Shown here in pieces: positions 14,697 to 18,655 of a stretch of DNA of 18,655 nucleotides (position 1 is the first letter of the stretch; every line of letters starts with the position of its first letter). Under the pieces are notes generated by a model, which ran no database searches, was not told the DNA's origin, and saw only the letters and a list, made by a program, of their open reading frames with translations. The position numbers and the translations under genes were made by a program. The stretch spans positions 1 through 18,655 of the forward strand of contig CALKYE010000091.1 of NCBI GenBank assembly GCA_938003765.1, in the 5' to 3' direction. Origin of the DNA: an uncultured Planctomycetia bacterium. Its GTDB lineage: Bacteria > Planctomycetota > UBA1135 > GCA-002686595.

Positions 14697-16115
14697 ATGT
14701 CCTCCATCCTCGGGTGGCGCAAGTCCCGCCCCCTGCGCGCAAATCGCGCGTCGTCATGGACTCTGGTGTTCCTCACAGCGAGCGCTTGTTCCTCGCCTGC
14801 GCGCCTCGCCGTCAGCGATGGCGCGTTGATCGCCGCCGCCTCGGCGCGCAACAGCGTCGAAGACGTCGAGCGCGCGCTCGAGCTCGCCGACTTGGGAGCG
14901 CTCGCGGTTCCGATCCCGGCCGCGCCGAGCGAAGTTCGACCTGACCAGGCGGAGTTCTGGCACGCCGCGGCCTACGCCTGGAACCCGGAGCTGCGCGCCC
15001 TGCGGCGGCGCGTGCGCGAGCTGCGTGAAGCGACTCGTTCCGCGGGTCGGCCCGGGTCGCTCATGGGGCAGGGCATGTTCCTCGACGGCGAGAATCTCAC
15101 CGACGAGTACGAGCTCCAGATCATGGCCGACGTGTTCGGTCTGCTCGGCGTGGGCCCCTCCGAAGCCGCGCGCGAACTGGCGCGAGCGCAGAGCCGCGCG
15201 GCGCTGGCGCAACTCGAAGCGCGCGTGTGGTCGCTGCGCTTCGACGTCGATCGCGCGCGTGTCGAACTCGCGGCCGCCCGCTCGCTCGAGTCGGCGATGA
15301 CGAGCTTGTACGCCGAGGCGGTCCAGATGCTGCCGCGCATCCAGATCCTCGCCCGGCGCGGCTGGATCGGCGCCGGCATGGCGGAAGGCGCGGTGGGCGC
15401 GCTGCACATGGTCGAGCACCGCCAGACCATGGCGCGCGCCGACGTGGCGCGCATGCAGGCCGAGCTCGCGGAGCTGTGCGGTCTCGAGATGTCCCATCCC
15501 GCCCTCGACGAGCTGGCCGGCGGCGCGATCGATCGCTTCAGGCCCGACGAGGTCGAGCTGATCGAGCCCACGGCCGAACAACTGCTCGACAGCCTTCCGC
15601 GGCTGCGCGCGATGAAGCTCGAGCTCGCGATGGCCGAGGCCGAGCTGCAGCGCGAGGCGCGCGAACGCTGGCCGATGCTGCGCGTCGGACCGCGCCTCAT
15701 GTCGATGCCGGCGCAGTCCTTCATCGGACCGATGTTCGGCATCGACATCCCGTTCCCCGGCGCGCTCGAAGGACGCATCGCCGCTGCGCGCGAGCGACGC
15801 GACGGCGCTCTGGAGGCGCTGGAGAGCGAAGTGGTCATGGCGCGCAGTCGTATCGAGCGAGCGGCGCGCTTGTGGGATCAGCTCCTGCTCCAGCGCGACG
15901 AGCACGCGCCCGACGCGGACAGCTCGGTGGCGCGCATGCTCGACGCCGCGCGCGCGGAGTTCATGGTCGACCCGGCCATGCTCGAACGCTGGTCGCGCGC
16001 CCTCACCGAGCGCATGAACAGCCTGACCGGGCTGGTGCGCGCGCGCGCCGATCTGGTGCGCGTCTGGCTCGACTGGGAAGAAGCCTGTGGACCGCGGCAG
16101 GAGGAACGACTGTGA
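14697..16115 (+). CDS. TolC/NodT-like outer-membrane efflux protein
   Basis: A 472-residue protein of the outer-membrane factor family, the trimeric channel of tripartite exporters. The export signal ends at Cys31 (FLTASACSS), possibly lipidated, but the lipobox is imperfect (Ala at -3). The internal duplication of the family is visible: NPELRALRRRVRELREATRS at 96-115 and PRLRAMKLELAMAEAELQRE at 301-320, each followed by a strand-like segment (the second WPMLRVGPRLM at 325-335). Long amphipathic helices lie at about 155-265 and 355-460. Length is ordinary. GGAG at 14688-14691, five bases ahead, supports the ATG at 14697; the frame stays open upstream to 14616. The stop overlaps the GTG of the membrane-fusion gene, so the partner is certain. 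Substrate unknown. Confidence 0.78.
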   Translation: MSSILGWRKSRPLRANRASSWTLVFLTASACSSPARLAVSDGALIAAASARNSVEDVERALELADLGALAVPIPAAPSEVRPDQAEFWHAAAYAWNPELRALRRRVRELREATRSAGRPGSLMGQGMFLDGENLTDEYELQIMADVFGLLGVGPSEAARELARAQSRAALAQLEARVWSLRFDVDRARVELAAARSLESAMTSLYAEAVQMLPRIQILARRGWIGAGMAEGAVGALHMVEHRQTMARADVARMQAELAELCGLEMSHPALDELAGGAIDRFRPDEVELIEPTAEQLLDSLPRLRAMKLELAMAEAELQREARERWPMLRVGPRLMSMPAQSFIGPMFGIDIPFPGALEGRIAAARERRDGALEALESEVVMARSRIERAARLWDQLLLQRDEHAPDADSSVARMLDAARAEFMVDPAMLERWSRALTERMNSLTGLVRARADLVRVWLDWEEACGPRQEERL

Positions 16116-17605
16116 GCCAGGTTCAAGCCGACATCGACCTCTCCGCTCTGTCGCGCACCACGCCGACACTGCCGCCTCCCAAGCGCAGCAAGCTGCGCTA
16201 CCTCGTTCCCCTGGCGATCTTGGGCGCGTTCCTCGCGGTCCTCGCTTCGACGCTCGGAGAGTTGTGGCGCGGCGCCGTCGACGTGACCGTCGTGCGCCCG
16301 CAGGTCGTCGACGCGTCGAGCACCGCAACGGCGGGAACGCCGCTGTTCCAGGCCGCAGGCTGGATCGAGCCCGATCCGTTCCCGATCGAAGTGACCGCGC
16401 TCGCGCCCGGCGTCGTCAGCGAGATGCTCGTCCAGCAGTCCGACGTCGTCGAGAAGGACCAGGTCGTCGCGCGCTTGATCGCGCGAGATGCGCAGCTCGC
16501 GTGCGACAACGCCGAAGCGATGCTGGAGCAGTCCAAGGCCGAGGTCGCGCGCGCCGAAGCGGAGCTGACGGCCGCGCAGACGAACTTCGACGCCGCGCTC
16601 GCGGTGACCGAGGGCGCGTCCAAGGCGCGCGCGAAGCTCGAGGGCAAGCTCGCCGAAGCGCGGCACCGCGAACAGTCGGTCGCCGGCGGGGAAGCGCAGG
16701 TGCGCGCCGCCGAGTCCGAGCTGGGCCTGCAGCGCGAACTCGCGGCCGCCGGAGCGACGGGACCGCGTCAGGTCGAGCTCGCCGAGGCGATGCTGGCCGA
16801 ACGCGAGGCCGCGCTCGAGGTCATGCGCGCTGACGCAGCCCTGGCCCAGGCCGAGGCGCGGATGGCGCAGGCCGAGGAGGAGCGCGCGCGACGCGAGCTC
16901 GAGCTGCGCATCGAGGATCGCCAGCGGCTCGACACGGCGCGGGCGATGCTCGCCGCGGCGCGCGCGAACGAAGCGGCGGTGCGCGTGACGTGCGACGAGG
17001 CGCAACTGCGTCTGGAGCGCATGGAAGTGAAGTCGCCCGCGCGCGGCGTCGTGCTCGAGCGCCTGGCCAACGCGGGGACCGCGCTCGAAGGAGAGCGCGC
17101 GGTGGTCTGCACGCTCTACGACCCCGAGTCGATGCGCGTGCGCGTCGACGTGCCGCAGGGCGAGGTCTCGAAGGTCGGCGTGGGCATGCGCGTCGAGGTG
17201 CTCTCCGACTCGCGCAACGGCAAGCCCTACCGCGGCGAGGTGATTCGCCTGGTGCACAAGGCCGACATCCAGAAGGTCACGTTGCAGGTCCACGTGCGTC
17301 TCGAGGACGCCGACGAACTGCTGCGACCCGAGATGCTCGTGCAGGCGCGCTTCCTGGCGCGCGGCGGCTCACAGGCCGCGACGGGAACGAGCATCGTGCT
17401 CGTGCCCGCGCGATTGATCGAGAACGGCAGCGTGTGGGTCGTGGACGGCGCGAAGCGAACGGCGGTCAAGCGCGCGGTCGAGCGCGGCGCCACGCGAGGC
17501 GACCTCGTCGAAGTGCTCTCGGGCGTCAACGCTTCGGACAAGCTGATCGATCAGGGACGCGGACAGTTGACGGACGGAGCGCGGCTGAACGTCCGCGGGG
17601 AGTAG
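16112..17605 (+). CDS. HlyD/MacA-like membrane-fusion protein
   Basis: A 497-residue periplasmic adaptor of a tripartite exporter. A cytoplasmic N-terminus (1-28) is followed by one membrane helix at about 29-48. The lipoyl-like halves flank the hairpin: VTALAPGVVSEMLVQQSDVV at 94-113 and VKSPARGVVLERLANAGTAL at 306-325. Between them, about 130-305, lies an unusually long Ala/Glu/Arg-rich coiled coil. A beta-barrel domain follows (DPESMRVRVDVPQGEVSKVG at 337-356, GEVIRLVHKADIQKVTLQV at 375-393), then a membrane-proximal domain to the end. GTG at 16112 overlaps the outer-membrane-factor stop (GTGA), with AGGAGG at 16099-16104 as ribosome site; frame openness further upstream is only a shadow of the previous gene. 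It links the ABC pump to the outer-membrane channel. Confidence 0.87.
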   Translation: MSQVQADIDLSALSRTTPTLPPPKRSKLRYLVPLAILGAFLAVLASTLGELWRGAVDVTVVRPQVVDASSTATAGTPLFQAAGWIEPDPFPIEVTALAPGVVSEMLVQQSDVVEKDQVVARLIARDAQLACDNAEAMLEQSKAEVARAEAELTAAQTNFDAALAVTEGASKARAKLEGKLAEARHREQSVAGGEAQVRAAESELGLQRELAAAGATGPRQVELAEAMLAEREAALEVMRADAALAQAEARMAQAEEERARRELELRIEDRQRLDTARAMLAAARANEAAVRVTCDEAQLRLERMEVKSPARGVVLERLANAGTALEGERAVVCTLYDPESMRVRVDVPQGEVSKVGVGMRVEVLSDSRNGKPYRGEVIRLVHKADIQKVTLQVHVRLEDADELLRPEMLVQARFLARGGSQAATGTSIVLVPARLIENGSVWVVDGAKRTAVKRAVERGATRGDLVEVLSGVNASDKLIDQGRGQLTDGARLNVRGE

Positions 17606-17608
17606 ACC

Positions 17609-18301
17609 ATGGCCTTCATCGAACTGCGCAACGTCACCAAGACCTACACCAAGGGCGAGCACGTCGTCACGCCGCTGGCGGACGTCTCGCTCGACATCGA
17701 GCAGGGCGAGTTCTGCGTGCTGCTGGGACCTTCGGGCTCCGGCAAGACCACGCTGATGAACCTGATCGCTGCGATCGACCGGGCCGATCGCGGCGAACTG
17801 CGCGTCGCCGGCGCCGACCTGATGAGCATGGGCTCGGGCGCGCTCGCCGACTGGCGCGCGCAGCACGTGGGCTACATCTTCCAGCAGTCGAACCTCGTGC
17901 CCGTGCTCACGGCGTACGAGAACGTCGAGCTGCCGCTGTGGCTCATGCCGCTGTCCGCCGCGGAGCGCCACACGCGCGTGAGCCTCGCGCTCGCGGCCGT
18001 GGGCCTGACCGATCGCGCCGAGCACTTGCCCAAGCAGCTCTCGGGCGGTCAGGAGCAACGCGTCGCGATCGCGCGCGCGATCGTCGCCGACCCGCCGCTG
18101 CTCGTCGCCGACGAACCGACCGGCAACCTCGACCACGACTCCGCGAACGGCGTGCTCACGTTGCTCGATCGACTCAACCGCGAGCGCGGCAAGACGGTCG
18201 TGATGGTCACGCACGACCCGCGCGCGGCGGAGCACGGCACGCGGCGCTTCACGCTCGACAAGGGCGTGCTCAGCGAACTCACGGCGGGGGCGGCGCGATG
18301 A
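17609..18301 (+). CDS. MacB/LolD-type ABC transporter ATPase
   Basis: A 230-residue soluble ATPase subunit. Walker A GPSGSGKTT at 40-48, Q-loop FQQSN at 91-95, signature LSGGQEQRVAIARA at 144-157, Walker B LLVADEPTGNLD at 164-175 and H-loop THD at 201-203 are all intact. The FQQSNLVPVLTAYENVELPL segment at 91-110 and length fit the MacB/LolD/FtsE class, whose ATPases pair with extracytoplasmic-domain permeases rather than with import systems. It starts three bases after the adaptor stop, with GGGGAG at 17597-17602 as ribosome site, and its TGA overlaps the ATG of the permease (ATGA). It powers the exporter by mechanotransmission if it acts like MacB, but here ATPase and permease are separate chains. 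Confidence 0.93.
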   Translation: MAFIELRNVTKTYTKGEHVVTPLADVSLDIEQGEFCVLLGPSGSGKTTLMNLIAAIDRADRGELRVAGADLMSMGSGALADWRAQHVGYIFQQSNLVPVLTAYENVELPLWLMPLSAAERHTRVSLALAAVGLTDRAEHLPKQLSGGQEQRVAIARAIVADPPLLVADEPTGNLDHDSANGVLTLLDRLNRERGKTVVMVTHDPRAAEHGTRRFTLDKGVLSELTAGAAR

Positions 18302-18655
18302 AGCTCACCAAGCTCACGCTGAAGAACCTGCGGCGCAGACCGATGCGCACGGCGCTCACGCTCGCGGGCGTGGCCTGCGCCATGTTGTTGCTCGTGCTGG
18401 TCGAGAGCCTGAGCGGCGGACTCGATCGCGCGCTGAGCGGCTCGGAAGCGGCGCGCACGCTGATCGTGTACCGGCTCAACCGCTACTGCCCGCAGACCTC
18501 GTTCCTGCCGGAGTACTACGGGGCGCAGATCTCCAAGCTCGACGGCGTCGAGAGCGTGCTGCCGGTCAAGATCTACCTCAACAACTGCCGCGCGAGCCTC
18601 GACATCGTCTCGTTCAACGGCGTGCCGGCGAAGGACCTCGCGACGTCGCGCGAGA
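18298..18655 (+). CDS. MacB/FtsX-like ABC permease, 3' part beyond the window
   Basis: Only 119 codons are present; the gene runs off the right edge. It starts MKLTKLTLKNLRRRPMRTAL, the typical cytoplasmic opening of MacB_PCD permeases, then TM1 at about 19-37 (LTLAGVACAMLLLVLVES). The start of the periplasmic domain follows, with LDGVESVLPVKI at 81-92 (compare the family's pattern of I-x-G-V-x-x-V-x-P) and two cysteines, Cys64 (RYCPQTSF) and Cys97 (NNCRASLD). Full MacB-class permeases have four membrane helices and a large periplasmic domain; the remaining parts must lie beyond 18655. It overlaps the ATPase gene by four bases. Confidence 0.85.
   Translation, partial: MKLTKLTLKNLRRRPMRTALTLAGVACAMLLLVLVESLSGGLDRALSGSEAARTLIVYRLNRYCPQTSFLPEYYGAQISKLDGVESVLPVKIYLNNCRASLDIVSFNGVPAKDLATSRE

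Noticed and set aside
12611..14851. 746-codon open frame on the minus strand
   Set aside because: It lies opposite the P-domain gene, the Cys-rich gene and the start of the efflux gene, is Arg/Ala/Gly-rich and has no domain motif. It is a by-product of high GC, as are the long minus frames at 2165-3409, 14754-16328 and 15878-17293.
15227..16111. Longer form of the membrane-fusion protein starting at 15227
   Set aside because: It would overlap most of the outer-membrane-factor gene in another frame; the GTG at 16112 has a strong AGGAGG and begins the known domain order.

Overview
The window is very GC-rich (roughly 70 % by eye, third codon positions mostly G or C) and tightly packed with bacterial genes. 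No rRNA, tRNA, CRISPR array, insertion sequence or phage gene was seen. Several traits point to the Planctomycetota, perhaps the Poly30/Pla163-type (Saltatorellus-like) marine lineages. These are large secreted proteins with HAF repeats, P domains and D-x-N-x-N-G-x-x-D-E-C-D calcium-type loops; a C-terminal Cys-containing domain shared by two otherwise unrelated secreted proteins; an ECF42-type sigma factor; and DUF2911. The taxonomic call is from memory of such proteins and was not tested.

Layout. 1-254: the possible 3' end of an unseen gene and a gene-free leader with a possible HTH-like remnant. 255-1789: a PhyH-type Fe(II)/2-oxoglutarate dioxygenase overlapping a SanA homologue (ATGA overlap). 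1869-3526: a YciI/DGPF protein overlapping an ECF42-type sigma factor with a TPR-like C-terminal extension; no anti-sigma gene is adjacent. 3587-4114: a small exported protein of unknown function. 4210-5529: an APC-family amino acid/amine permease. 5758-7485: a GT39/ArnT-like polytopic glycosyltransferase. 7496-8365 (minus): an exported DUF2911 protein with a TPR-like tail, converging on the glycosyltransferase with a 10-base gap. 8366-8943: a gene-free stretch. 8944-10503 (minus): a secreted HAF-repeat protein. 10797-12233: an exported thioredoxin-fold plus HEAT-repeat protein. 12368-14077: a secreted protein with two P domains. 14132 to the right edge: a Cys-rich exported protein followed by outer-membrane factor, membrane-fusion protein, ABC ATPase and MacB/FtsX-like permease (cut by the edge).

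How the genes work together. The clearest functional unit is the block at the right edge, a MacAB-TolC-type tripartite exporter whose last three junctions overlap or nearly overlap. The 156-residue, 11-cysteine secreted protein just ahead of it suggests, by inference only, a link to metal or thiol chemistry. The YciI/ECF42 pair is a known regulatory pairing. The secreted proteins in the middle (HAF, thioredoxin-HEAT, P domain) look like cell-surface functions. Two of them end in the same type of C-terminal domain, which may be a lineage-specific surface or sorting module and is the most interesting structural observation here. Many genes start by overlapping the stop of the gene before (ATGA or GTGA), and several gene ends carry short perfect GC hairpins without a T-tract.
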